NCBI RefSeq assembly: GCF_047717795.1
Contig: NZ_CP159808.1
Span: 2,108,001 to 2,172,000, forward strand
Direction: 5' to 3'
Length of the DNA: 64,000 nt
Source: Marisalimonas sp016777705
GTDB taxonomy: Bacteria > Pseudomonadota > Alphaproteobacteria > Puniceispirillales > Marisalimonadaceae
Both the position numbers and the translations under genes were made by a program. Below are positions 36,770-45,781 of the stretch, in pieces. Every line of letters begins with the position of its first letter. The stretch's first letter is position 1. The notes beneath the pieces are model-generated. The model made no database searches, was not told the DNA's origin, and saw only the letters and a program-made list of their open reading frames with translations.

Positions 36770-37804
36770 ATGAAGAAGTTTTCTGCAATATTATTGGTTG
36801 GGTTGGTGTTCTCTGTTTTAGCCGTCAGTGAAAGTTCATGGGCTGCAAAAAATTTTAAAGATGACGACTGGACACACTCTTTTTATGAGGATTGCAGTTC
36901 AGAAGGTGGCTTTGCTAATGGAAGTGAAGTTAAGTGGATGAAAGAGGGAGACACTAAATTCCTTCGGTTTTCTCTCGCAGGTGGACAAAAAGGAAATTGT
37001 TCCAGAGACAAAATCAGACGCAAAAATGAGAGTTCTTACCCGTATTGGGAACGTTCTGAAATTATGTCAGGTAGTAACAAAAGAAACAAATTTCGTTTAA
37101 AGAGTGGAAGTCACTATAAAATTAACTTAAGGGTAAGGTTTGTTGAAGGCTTCGCTTCTAATAAGGAATCTATACTTCAAATTAAAAGTAAATGTACATG
37201 GAAGGGTAGGTGCTCTCCCTTGCTGCAACTGAGGTCAATCGGACATTATCCACCTGGATACCTTAGGACTGAAGTCTTAATAAAGAAAAAGGGAGGGAAG
37301 AAAAAGCGAGATAATTGGAGTTCGGCGTCCACTATGAATGATTATAGGCAAATTAGAAACACTTATACAAATGATGTTAATGTAAGATTCAGCCCCATAA
37401 CCCACAAAGGTAAGTGGATAAACATTATATTTGTTGTATCAGTAACTCCAAAGGAAGTCACCTTAACAAGTCAGGTTGAGGCTCCTGCAGGAGTTTGGAC
37501 CGTTCCGATACAAAGCATTGACATTCCATCAGGTATGCTGGACCCGCATATTAAAATAGGTTTGTATCGTCCCGGTTCAGATACAATTCCCAATCCAAAG
37601 TCAACGATTGATTTTGATTACATAAAGATTTCAAAAATCTCAAAGGCTGATTACATATCTGAAGTTAATCCCTTTATAAATAGACTATATAATAATCACA
37701 CTGACTTAGGCTCTCTATCTAGTAAACTTATATGTTATAGACATGGTTTGTATGATGGGAGATATATCAAAGAAGCAAAAAGAAGAGGTTTAAATTGCAA
37801 ATAG
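36770..37804 (+). CDS. Secreted polysaccharide lyase-like protein
   Basis: A 344-residue exported protein: signal peptide MKKFSAILLVGLVFSVLAVS with cleavage after SSWA (about residue 25). The mature domain has the look of a beta-jelly-roll polysaccharide lyase of the heparin-lyase-I-like group: YWERSEIM, YKINLRVRF, GKWINIIFVVSV, HIKIGLYRPG and IDFDYIKIS near the end of the fold. Catalytic residues cannot be assigned with certainty. A separate C-terminal tail (CYRHGLYDGRYIKEAKRRGLNC) follows the fold and may be a small disulfide-linked module. As island cargo it could help the cell use, or remodel, acidic polysaccharide; that is inference. Confidence 0.6.
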   Translation: MKKFSAILLVGLVFSVLAVSESSWAAKNFKDDDWTHSFYEDCSSEGGFANGSEVKWMKEGDTKFLRFSLAGGQKGNCSRDKIRRKNESSYPYWERSEIMSGSNKRNKFRLKSGSHYKINLRVRFVEGFASNKESILQIKSKCTWKGRCSPLLQLRSIGHYPPGYLRTEVLIKKKGGKKKRDNWSSASTMNDYRQIRNTYTNDVNVRFSPITHKGKWINIIFVVSVTPKEVTLTSQVEAPAGVWTVPIQSIDIPSGMLDPHIKIGLYRPGSDTIPNPKSTIDFDYIKISKISKADYISEVNPFINRLYNNHTDLGSLSSKLICYRHGLYDGRYIKEAKRRGLNCK

Positions 37805-37919
37805 TCATTAATTGAAATTTGCTGAATTAAATAACTTTTAACTTTCTAAAACCCTATCTGCTGCAGAGCTTGAGTATATAATAACGTATAGGGGGTGTGG
37901 GTCATGCCTACCCTTAGAA

Positions 37920-39311
37920 TTATACTTCTAGTTTTGGGATGCTCTCAATCATTTCAATTAGTTTAGAAAGTTTTTGTGTCTTAAAGTATGTTCTAGCAGC
38001 TTCTGTTTTACCAAGATAAGAATTGCTATGTCCTGTTAAATCTGCAAATTCTATTTCATCATACCCTTTTTGTAATATCATAGTTGCAAAACCGTGCCTA
38101 TAAGAGTGATGCACATAATGAATACTTTCTTCTTTATTTACTTTTAAGTTATTAAGAACTTTTGTTTTAACTCTTCCAAACTTTTTACCAACGGCATTTG
38201 CTGTTTTGTCTTTAAAATCTAATTTCTTATCATTTTCAAAATTATATCTTTTAGACAACCATTTTAGTAATTCAGAATGAATGGGTATTACACGTTTTGC
38301 AGCTTTTGTTTTTCCACCATCTGTTGCGACGTCAAAACAAAGTACATCATTAATGAAAATAAATTTTGCAGATACTACCTCTGAAACTCTCATTCCAGTA
38401 TAATAACTTACTAAAACTAGCTGGAGCATATTACTATCATTCCTTACCAGTTCTAAAATTGCTTGATGCATTTCATCAGTAAATTGAAACCTATCAACTT
38501 TTTCTTTAAACCCTCTAATCTCTACATCTACAAATGGGTTAATTGCATTTTCTAAATATTCTTGTCTTATTGCAAATTTAAAAACACCAGAAAGCATCCA
38601 AACTTCAGCTCTGAAAGTTCCTTCAGATACTTCTCTTTCTCTTGAGTACCTTACATAATCACTTATTAATCTAGGTCTAATTAATTTTAGTTCAATATCG
38701 TCTCTGTCTACAAACTGAAGAAATTTTCTTACAGCATGAAACAGTTTACTTAATGTTTTTTTATCTCTTCCTTGTGACGTTAAATCTGCCTTATACTCAT
38801 CACTTACTGCTAAGAGTGTAATATTATGTGGGTGAGGGGTGACTCTAAATTTATTTTTTCTTTCACTTATTTCTCTTTGAATTGCAGCAATCGCATTATC
38901 ATAATGATTAAATTGCTCTTCGCTTAAAACTTCTATTTCATTAGTTTCATATATATCCTGTAAGGAATTATTTCTCATATCTATGAAGTACTCATAAAGC
39001 TCATCTAACTCATCTTCGGTTTTAACTTTTAAATCTCTTAAAACTCCAAAGTATGCAGAAGAGCCTTGGGATAGTTTTTTATGAGGAGTACTTCTAATCC
39101 CAATCTCTTTTAATCTCTCATCAACTTTTACAGTTGCTAATTTTAAATCATGAGTTTTAAGAGATTCTAAATAGTTTCTTCTGTTAGCCCATCTAGGATT
39201 ATTTTTGATTTTTGGTAAATCTCTATAAATATCTTTAATATAAAATTGAAGATACCAATTGTCGCTACCTTTAATTTTAGTTAGATAATCTTTTCTATAT
39301 TTTTGTGTCAT
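37920..39311 (-). CDS. Tyrosine recombinase integrase of the tRNA-Gln element
   Basis: A full-length 463-residue integrase. The catalytic set is complete: Arg308 in YYTGMRVSEV, a basic strand near Lys335-Lys338, His402 and Arg405 in HHSYRHGFAT, His428 in LTGHSN and Tyr442 in RTYFKTQ. The N-terminal ~160 residues are likely the arm-binding domain, with a SAM-like core-binding domain at about 165-260. It reads inward from attR; its start codon lies five bases from a 25-bp arm-like repeat, so the enzyme may repress its own gene. It should catalyse integration and excision between the two att copies. Confidence 0.92.
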   Translation of the reverse strand: MTQKYRKDYLTKIKGSDNWYLQFYIKDIYRDLPKIKNNPRWANRRNYLESLKTHDLKLATVKVDERLKEIGIRSTPHKKLSQGSSAYFGVLRDLKVKTEDELDELYEYFIDMRNNSLQDIYETNEIEVLSEEQFNHYDNAIAAIQREISERKNKFRVTPHPHNITLLAVSDEYKADLTSQGRDKKTLSKLFHAVRKFLQFVDRDDIELKLIRPRLISDYVRYSREREVSEGTFRAEVWMLSGVFKFAIRQEYLENAINPFVDVEIRGFKEKVDRFQFTDEMHQAILELVRNDSNMLQLVLVSYYTGMRVSEVVSAKFIFINDVLCFDVATDGGKTKAAKRVIPIHSELLKWLSKRYNFENDKKLDFKDKTANAVGKKFGRVKTKVLNNLKVNKEESIHYVHHSYRHGFATMILQKGYDEIEFADLTGHSNSYLGKTEAARTYFKTQKLSKLIEMIESIPKLEV

Positions 39312-39315
39312 ATTG

Positions 39316-39340
39316 ACAAATGTACTAAGTTTGTACTAAG
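39316..39340. repeat. Inner 25-bp repeat near attR (arm-type site)
   Basis: Exact copy of 33912-33936. It lies directly upstream of the integrase start and 61 bp inside attR, consistent with an integrase-binding arm and possible autoregulation. Confidence 0.7.
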
Positions 39341-39401
39341 TTGTAAATATTATTTTTTGTTACCTGAAGCTATTTATAATGTTTTTAGATATATGGCTAT
39401 T

Positions 39402-39428
39402 AATCCTACCGCCCCAGCCATATATATA
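39402..39428. repeat. attR of tRNA-Gln integrative element
   Basis: Matches 33848-33874 over 27 bp; it is a free-standing copy of the tRNA-Gln 3' end without the rest of the tRNA. Backbone genes resume to its right. Confidence 0.92.
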
Positions 39429-39519
39429 TACTATTAAATTTTTATAATATTTTTATTTATGTTTCTCATGAGAAACCAAGTTTTAAAATTCACTATATTC
39501 AGAAGACTATCTTTTACTT

Positions 39520-40206
39520 TTAAACATTATCTTTCATACAATAAAGACCATTTTGATTTAATAGAGAAAAGGATAAATTTGGTTCTATTTTATTTAATTT
39601 TAACCTCAACCTATACATATGAGTTTCTAATGTATGTGTATTAATATCTTCATTCACTCCCCATATTTTTTTTAATAGATCTGCTTTAGTTATATTTATA
39701 TTTCTATTTTTATTTAAGTAATCAAGTAAGTAGGTTTCTTTTTCTGTTAAATGCTCTTGATAATGATTATTTGAATTATAAATAATTTTTTTAATTGCGA
39801 TAAATTGAATATGCTCCATTAAATAATTGTTGCTCAAAGAAAAATCAGTTTTTTTCATATTATCTAAATAATTTAATAATGTATTAAATTTAAAAGGTTT
39901 TTTTAAAAAACTTAAGTTGTAGTTTTTATATTCCTCGTAATTTTTGTTTTCAAAATAATACGCTACTATATTTTCGTGCTTGTTACACTCCGTAAAATTT
40001 TTAAGAAAAGTAGCTAAATTATTATTAACAATATCTAAATTCAGAATAAAAAAATCAAAAAGTCTATTGTTTATCATTTCTAATAATTTTTTTTCATTTT
40101 GTGCAATAAATAACTGATAATCTTCAGTATATAAAAATTGCTCTTGCAAAATAGAGTTTAAAAAAATCTCTTTTTCATATAATAATAATGTATGTTTTTT
40201 TTCCAT
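39520..40206 (-). CDS. OmpR-type response regulator with atypical receiver domain
   Basis: A 228-residue protein with two parts. The C-terminal ~90 residues form a winged-helix DNA-binding domain (LTEKETYLLDYLN, ITKADLLKKIWGV, LETHMYRLRLKLN). The N-terminal part resembles a receiver: the probable phosphoacceptor is the Asp in FFILNLD and a Lys lies in FLKKPF. The acidic pair normally near the first strand is replaced by YEKE, so metal binding and phosphorylation may be weak. No histidine kinase is adjacent. It diverges from ribA with a 52-bp gap. Confidence 0.78.
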   Translation of the reverse strand: MEKKHTLLLYEKEIFLNSILQEQFLYTEDYQLFIAQNEKKLLEMINNRLFDFFILNLDIVNNNLATFLKNFTECNKHENIVAYYFENKNYEEYKNYNLSFLKKPFKFNTLLNYLDNMKKTDFSLSNNYLMEHIQFIAIKKIIYNSNNHYQEHLTEKETYLLDYLNKNRNINITKADLLKKIWGVNEDINTHTLETHMYRLRLKLNKIEPNLSFSLLNQNGLYCMKDNV

Positions 40207-40258
40207 AAAAGAAAAAACCTAAAATTTAATTAAATATCAATAAATTTACTTGGTTACA

Positions 40259-41386
40259 ATGCATAATAATAATTTAACAGTTAAAATAGAAAGAGCAATA
40301 TCAGAGCTTAGACGAGGTGGAAAACTTATTGTTTCAGATATTAATACTGGAACTTGTGTATTGCTAGTTGCTTCAGAATTAATTGAAAAAGAAACAATAC
40401 AAGAATTATCTGAACAGTCTCTATCAAGGCCAAGTATCATTTTATCTTCAAATCGCTCTAATGCTATAGGTATAAATGTCAAAAATCAACCAAGCTCTAT
40501 TTTGATAAATAAAAATTGGTCTATAGATGACATTTTATCCCTATGTATGCCATTATACGGTTATGATAAACCTTTGATAAACGGTGTTATATTAGAAAGT
40601 AATAAAAGTATTATATCCTCATGTCTTCTCATTTTAAGACAAGCTAGGCTTCTACCAGCTGGTTTAATGTCTATTATATCTAATGTTAAAATTGAAAATA
40701 TTAATCAATGGGCTTTTAAAAATGACTTACTGCACGTAGAGACGAATGATATACAATCCTATGAAACCTCAAACACAGATAACCTCACCATGTCTGTAAA
40801 AGCTAAGGTTCCAATTTCTTATACCGATAATTGTGAAATTATTATTTTTCGTCCAAAAGATGGTGGAGATGAACATTTTTGTTTACTCTTTGGTGAAACA
40901 AGAAATGTTTTAAACATTACAAAACATAAACATATTCCTTTGGTAAGAGTTCATAGTCAATGCATAACGGGTGATGTTCTTGAAAGTTTAAAATGTGATT
41001 GTGGCCAACAACTTAAACAATCCATTAAAATGATGTCTCAAGCTAATGAAGGTATATTGATATATTTAGCTCAAGAAGGCCGCGATATAGGCTTATTAAA
41101 TAAACTTAGAGCATATACTTTACAAGAAAAAGGAATGGATACAGTCGAAGCGAATATGGCTCTTGGTTTTGATGATGATGAAAGATTGTACTACCCTGCG
41201 AAGCAAATACTTAAAAAATTAAATATTGATACATTAAAACTCATAACTAATAATCCTAGAAAAGTAGAAAATTTATCAAGTTTAGGGATTAACGTTACAG
41301 AACGAGTTAGTATAAAGATTGAACCAAATAAGCATAATAAAAAATACCTTAAAACTAAACTAGAAAAGTCAGGACATATTTTATAA
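40259..41386 (+). CDS. ribA: GTP cyclohydrolase II (RibA, with degenerate RibB-like N-terminus)
   Basis: A 375-residue protein. The C-terminal half is a GTP cyclohydrolase II, first step of riboflavin synthesis: LVRVHSQCITGDVLESLKCDCG provides the zinc-binding Cys set, EGRDIGLLNKLRAY the catalytic block, and ITNNPRKVENL the end motif. The N-terminal half resembles a DHBP synthase (RibB) by position and LRRGGKLIVSD, but the usual RibB acidic active-site motif is not visible, so it is likely a RibBA-like protein with an inactive first domain. The ATG at 40259 is used rather than a TTG at 40250. Confidence 0.88.
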   Translation: MHNNNLTVKIERAISELRRGGKLIVSDINTGTCVLLVASELIEKETIQELSEQSLSRPSIILSSNRSNAIGINVKNQPSSILINKNWSIDDILSLCMPLYGYDKPLINGVILESNKSIISSCLLILRQARLLPAGLMSIISNVKIENINQWAFKNDLLHVETNDIQSYETSNTDNLTMSVKAKVPISYTDNCEIIIFRPKDGGDEHFCLLFGETRNVLNITKHKHIPLVRVHSQCITGDVLESLKCDCGQQLKQSIKMMSQANEGILIYLAQEGRDIGLLNKLRAYTLQEKGMDTVEANMALGFDDDERLYYPAKQILKKLNIDTLKLITNNPRKVENLSSLGINVTERVSIKIEPNKHNKKYLKTKLEKSGHIL

Positions 41387-42058
41387 TACAATAGTTCTTT
41401 GTCCGAAAAATTTGGTTCCTATTCTCACAGACGTAGCCCCAAATTTTATTCCCTCTTTAAAATCTTCACTCATACCCATTGACAATTCTGATAATTGGTT
41501 CCTATCAGCTATTTTTTTCAATAAACAAAAATGCATTGCAGATTCTTCATCATAAGGAGGAATACACATTAATCCAATAACTGGAAGTTTTAAATCATTT
41601 ACACAATATTGAATAAAAGAGTCAGATTCTAGAGGTAAAATACCACTTTTTTGAGATTCACTACCTGTGTTAATTTGAATAAAGAAGCTTTTTGTTTTGA
41701 CTTTATTATCAAAATGCAAATGTATCTCTTTTGCTAACTTTTCCCTATCGACTGTTTCAATAATATCAAATAATTTTAATGCTTGTTTTACTTTATTTGT
41801 TTGAAGAGGCCCAATCAGCCGCAACTCTAAATCATCTATATGTTTTAATCTCTCTTCCCATCTCTGACTTGCTTCTTGTACTCTATTTTCTCCAAAAATT
41901 CTTTGACCAATTTTAATTGCAGTATCTATTTTATTTTCATCTTGTTTTTTAGAAACTGCAACTAATTTTGTAACTTTTGATCCTTTAAATTTACTATTTA
42001 AATAACTAATATTTATATCATTCAAAAGCTCTTCTCTATTTTTTTCAATATTTTCCAA
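41381..42058 (-). CDS. PLP homeostasis protein, YggS/PLPBP family
   Basis: A 225-residue pyridoxal-phosphate-binding protein that buffers PLP. TKLVAVSKKQ contains the Lys that binds PLP; IFGENRVQEA, FIQINTGSESQKSGI, LSMGMSEDFKEGIKFGATSVRIG and the C-terminal FGQR are the family markers. It converges with ribA with a 6-bp overlap of the ends. Confidence 0.92.
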   Translation of the reverse strand: MENIEKNREELLNDINISYLNSKFKGSKVTKLVAVSKKQDENKIDTAIKIGQRIFGENRVQEASQRWEERLKHIDDLELRLIGPLQTNKVKQALKLFDIIETVDREKLAKEIHLHFDNKVKTKSFFIQINTGSESQKSGILPLESDSFIQYCVNDLKLPVIGLMCIPPYDEESAMHFCLLKKIADRNQLSELSMGMSEDFKEGIKFGATSVRIGTKFFGQRTIVL

Positions 42059-42244
42059 AATGTTAATCCTTTGACTATTTAAAATATATATATTTTAAAA
42101 AAAATAGAAATCAGATAAATGTTTCTAATATTATTTTAAATTATGCTGTAGCATGTTTCTTAATTAAATTTTAATTATAATTTAATTGATGTATAACAAA
42201 ATACTGATAAAACTTATCTAAAAATTTTATAAAGGATTAAATTA

Positions 42245-42739
42245 ATGATAAAAAACATATTATTAATAACTATCCTTTTGTTGATTTCAAGTTGTTCAAA
42301 TTATAAATCAGTTTTCTCTAACAAAGTTAATGGCGAAACACAAAAACCTGTACTTGTGTTGGAAGATACTAGCAAAGATGTTTTATTGTCAAAAATTATT
42401 AATCCTCAAAATTTAGATAACGTTAATGTTAATGGTTATTTATGGCGTGCAACTCTTAATATATTATCAATTGCACCTTTAATATCCACAGATGCTCTTT
42501 CAGGAAAAATTATAACTGACTGGTATGTTAATAAGAATATCCAAAATCAAAAATTGAAAATTACGGTTTATATTAATTCAAACGAACTAAAATCTGAAAG
42601 CATTAAAATTAAAGTTGAAATTCAGAGTTTTAAAAATAATATTTGGTCACAACCTTTAACCAATAAAAGCTTAGCTGCTCAAATTAAAGATAGTATTTTG
42701 AATGAAGCTAGAAACTTGAAATTAAATTTGGATAAATAA
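42245..42739 (+). CDS. DUF3576 lipoprotein
   Basis: A 164-residue lipoprotein: N-terminal signal LLITILLLISSCS with a lipobox Cys. The later region NGYLWRATLNILSIAPLISTDALSGKIITDWY matches the alphaproteobacterial DUF3576 family, whose members sit just before leuS, as here (9 bp gap). Probably an outer-membrane assembly-related protein, judging from its leuS-lptE neighbourhood; no activity is known. Confidence 0.85.
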   Translation: MIKNILLITILLLISSCSNYKSVFSNKVNGETQKPVLVLEDTSKDVLLSKIINPQNLDNVNVNGYLWRATLNILSIAPLISTDALSGKIITDWYVNKNIQNQKLKITVYINSNELKSESIKIKVEIQSFKNNIWSQPLTNKSLAAQIKDSILNEARNLKLNLDK

Positions 42740-42748
42740 TTATTAAAA

Positions 42749-45286
42749 ATGAAATATAATCCCTCTCTTATTGAAAAAAAATGGCAAAAAAAATGGCTTG
42801 AAAGTGACGTTTTTAAAGCCAAAATAGACTACAGTAAACCTAAATACTATGTTTTAGAAATGTTTCCTTACCCTTCAGGTGCAATTCATATGGGACATGT
42901 AAGAAACTACACCCTAGGTGATTTAGTTGCTCGATATAAAATGGCCCAAGGCTTTAACGTTCTTCATCCAATGGGATGGGATGCTTTTGGGCTTCCTGCA
43001 GAAAATGCAGCTATTGCAAATAAAACACTCCCTTCAGAATGGACGAATTCCAATATAAAAAGTATGAAGCTACAGCTTAAACAAATGGGTCTTTCCTACG
43101 ATTGGAATAGAGAGCTGGCAACTTGTGATCCCGATTATTATAAGTTTGAGCAAAAGATGTTTTTAGATTTTTATAAATTAGGTATTGCTTATAAAAAGGA
43201 AACTTGGGTTAATTGGGACCCCGTTGAACAAACCGTTTTAGCTAATGAACAAGTTGTTGATGGATGCGGTTGGCGTTCAGGTGCTCAAGTTGAAAAGAAA
43301 AAAATGAATGGATGGTTTTTAAAAATTTCTGCATTTGCAAACGATTTACTTAATGATATTGATAGCTTAACATCATGGCCTGATAGAGTTAAAACTATGC
43401 AACGAAATTGGATTGGTAAGAGCAAAGGCGCCACTCTAAGATTTAAAGTTAACAATTCAGATAAAGAAATTGATATATTTACGACAAGACCAGACACAAT
43501 ATTTGGAGCTACATTTATAGCTATTTCACCTCAACATCCTCTTGCACATGAAATTGGTAATAAGGATAATGATGCTCTAGACTTTATAAAGTTTTGTGAA
43601 AAACAATCGACTTCAGAAATTGATATAGAAAAAGCTGAAAAATTTGGATATGAAACCTCTCTTACTGCATCTCATCCTTTCAAAACGGACTTTAAGTTAA
43701 AAATATTTATAGCTAATTTTATTTTAATGGATTATGGAACAGGTGCAATTTTCGGTTGTCCTGCACACGATCAACGAGATTTTGATTTTGCCAAAAAATA
43801 TAATTTAGAAATAATTGAAGTTGTAGAAAATAAAGTTTCAGAAATTGAGAGTGATTTACCGTATATTGGCGATGGCACTCATATTAATTCTGATTTTCTA
43901 GATGGATTAAATATAGAAGATGGGATTAAATTAAGTATAAAAAAATTAGAAAAATTAAATATTGGCAAGGAAACTACAACTTTCAGAATACGTGATTGGG
44001 GAGTGTCCCGTCAAAGATATTGGGGCTGTCCTATCCCAATTATTTTTTGTGATAGTTGCGGAGAAGTTCCAGTTCCTGAAGAGAGTTTACCCATTACTTT
44101 ACCTCTAGATATAAACTTTGAGTCAAATGGAAATCCATTAGAAACACATCCAACATGGAAGTTTACTAATTGTCCAAAGTGTAATAAAGATGCAATTAGA
44201 GAAACAGATACATTTGATACTTTTTTCGAATCAAGCTGGTATTTTGCTAGATTTACTGATTTAAACCCTCTTAAAGCTTTTTCTGATGAAGCTATTAAGT
44301 ATTGGATGCCAGTAGACCAGTATATAGGTGGAGTAGAACATGCTGTGATGCATCTTCTCTATTCACGATTTTTTATGCGTGCATTAAAGGCAGTAAAATC
44401 AATAGATATAGAAGAACCCTTTAAGTCTTTACAAACACAAGGTATGGTATGCCATCAAACTTTTATTACAGAAGACAAACAGTGGTTATTTCCCAATGAG
44501 GTAATAAAAGAAAATAACAACTTTTTGCATGCAGAAACTAAAAGGCCAGTGTTTGTTGGTCGAACAGAGAAAATGAGTAAATCAAAGAAGAATGTTGTTG
44601 ACCCACAACAAATTATTTCTAATTTCGGTGCCGATACAGCACGTTTTTTTATGTTATCTGATTCACCACCTGATCGAGATATGGAATGGTCAGATGCAGG
44701 TATTGATGGTTCTTGGCGATTTTTAAATAAACTATGGAAATTTGTACTAAATCTCAAAAATTTTGAAAATGATGAAGAATTACTAAAAGATCCGTCTAAA
44801 CAAAATAAAGAATTACTAACTGTTTTAAATATTACCATAAAGGACATTACTAAAAATATTGAAAATTTTCACTTCAATAATGCCATAGCCTCAATTAGAA
44901 CATTATTTAATGCAATTATATCTTATAAAATTACTAATGTGTCAGACGAAGCAGTTGTTTTACATACAACAAAAAAACTATTAATACTTATAAATCCTAT
45001 GGTTCCTCACATTGCAGAAGAATTATGGGCTAGATTAGGTAATTCTAAAATGATATGTGATCAAGCTTGGCCTGAAATTGATCACCTTTATTTGAAAAAA
45101 AATAATATTGAAATTCCAGTTCAGGTAAACGGTAAAGTGAGGGCTGTAATAGATGTCCCTTTTGATACTAATAAGCTAGATTTAGAAAAAATTGCCATGA
45201 AAGAAAAAAATGTTTTAAAGTTTTTGAATGGTATTCCAAAAAAAGTTATAACAGTACCTAACCGTGTCGTTAATTTTGTTATTTAA
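42749..45286 (+). CDS. leuS: Leucyl-tRNA synthetase
   Basis: An 845-residue class I synthetase that charges tRNA-Leu. The HIGH motif is PYPSGAIHMGHVRNY, the CP1 editing domain includes TTRPDTIFGATF and YGTGAIFGCPAHDQRDF, and the KMSKS loop is EKMSKSKKN. Full length. It heads a run with lptE and holA, as in other alphaproteobacteria. Confidence 0.97.
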   Translation: MKYNPSLIEKKWQKKWLESDVFKAKIDYSKPKYYVLEMFPYPSGAIHMGHVRNYTLGDLVARYKMAQGFNVLHPMGWDAFGLPAENAAIANKTLPSEWTNSNIKSMKLQLKQMGLSYDWNRELATCDPDYYKFEQKMFLDFYKLGIAYKKETWVNWDPVEQTVLANEQVVDGCGWRSGAQVEKKKMNGWFLKISAFANDLLNDIDSLTSWPDRVKTMQRNWIGKSKGATLRFKVNNSDKEIDIFTTRPDTIFGATFIAISPQHPLAHEIGNKDNDALDFIKFCEKQSTSEIDIEKAEKFGYETSLTASHPFKTDFKLKIFIANFILMDYGTGAIFGCPAHDQRDFDFAKKYNLEIIEVVENKVSEIESDLPYIGDGTHINSDFLDGLNIEDGIKLSIKKLEKLNIGKETTTFRIRDWGVSRQRYWGCPIPIIFCDSCGEVPVPEESLPITLPLDINFESNGNPLETHPTWKFTNCPKCNKDAIRETDTFDTFFESSWYFARFTDLNPLKAFSDEAIKYWMPVDQYIGGVEHAVMHLLYSRFFMRALKAVKSIDIEEPFKSLQTQGMVCHQTFITEDKQWLFPNEVIKENNNFLHAETKRPVFVGRTEKMSKSKKNVVDPQQIISNFGADTARFFMLSDSPPDRDMEWSDAGIDGSWRFLNKLWKFVLNLKNFENDEELLKDPSKQNKELLTVLNITIKDITKNIENFHFNNAIASIRTLFNAIISYKITNVSDEAVVLHTTKKLLILINPMVPHIAEELWARLGNSKMICDQAWPEIDHLYLKKNNIEIPVQVNGKVRAVIDVPFDTNKLDLEKIAMKEKNVLKFLNGIPKKVITVPNRVVNFVI

Positions 45287-45298
45287 AATGGTAACTAT

Positions 45299-45781
45299 AT
45301 GTTTTTTGTTAAAATAAAAGTATTTATATGTTTTTTGTTAATATTAAGTGGATGTCAATTTTCTAAATATCAATCAACAAATCTAAAATATACTCATAAT
45401 ATAAACATAGAAACTCCAAATAATAAATATAATATGTTGCTTAAGAAGCATTTGGATAGATTATTTAATAATCAACCTAAAAAAGATACTAACTTTATTC
45501 TAAAATCTGATATATCATTTACATCAAATGAAACATTGTCTGTAAGTGGTTTGAATGTTCTTCAATCTACAAAAGGCACTGTTCAATATTCTCTTATTGA
45601 TTCAAAATCAGGAAAAACTTTAAGATCAGGTTCCGTTGTTACTTTTCCTGCACTAAGTTCTTCATCTAGCTCTCTATACACTAATGATGTTAGTCTACAA
45701 CATATCAAAGAAAGACTTATTCTTAGTTCAGCAAAAAAGTTATATTTAAAAATTAAGCTAATTATGAAAAAATTAAATTGA
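45299..45781 (+). CDS. lptE: LPS-assembly lipoprotein LptE
   Basis: A 160-residue lipoprotein with signal FICFLLILSGC. It is small and divergent in sequence, but it has the size, the beta-rich pattern (ILKSDISFTSNETLSVSGLNVL, TVQYSLID) and the leuS-lptE-holA position of LptE, the plug of the LptD outer-membrane LPS translocon. The stop overlaps holA by 4 bp. Confidence 0.82.
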   Translation: MFFVKIKVFICFLLILSGCQFSKYQSTNLKYTHNINIETPNNKYNMLLKKHLDRLFNNQPKKDTNFILKSDISFTSNETLSVSGLNVLQSTKGTVQYSLIDSKSGKTLRSGSVVTFPALSSSSSSLYTNDVSLQHIKERLILSSAKKLYLKIKLIMKKLN

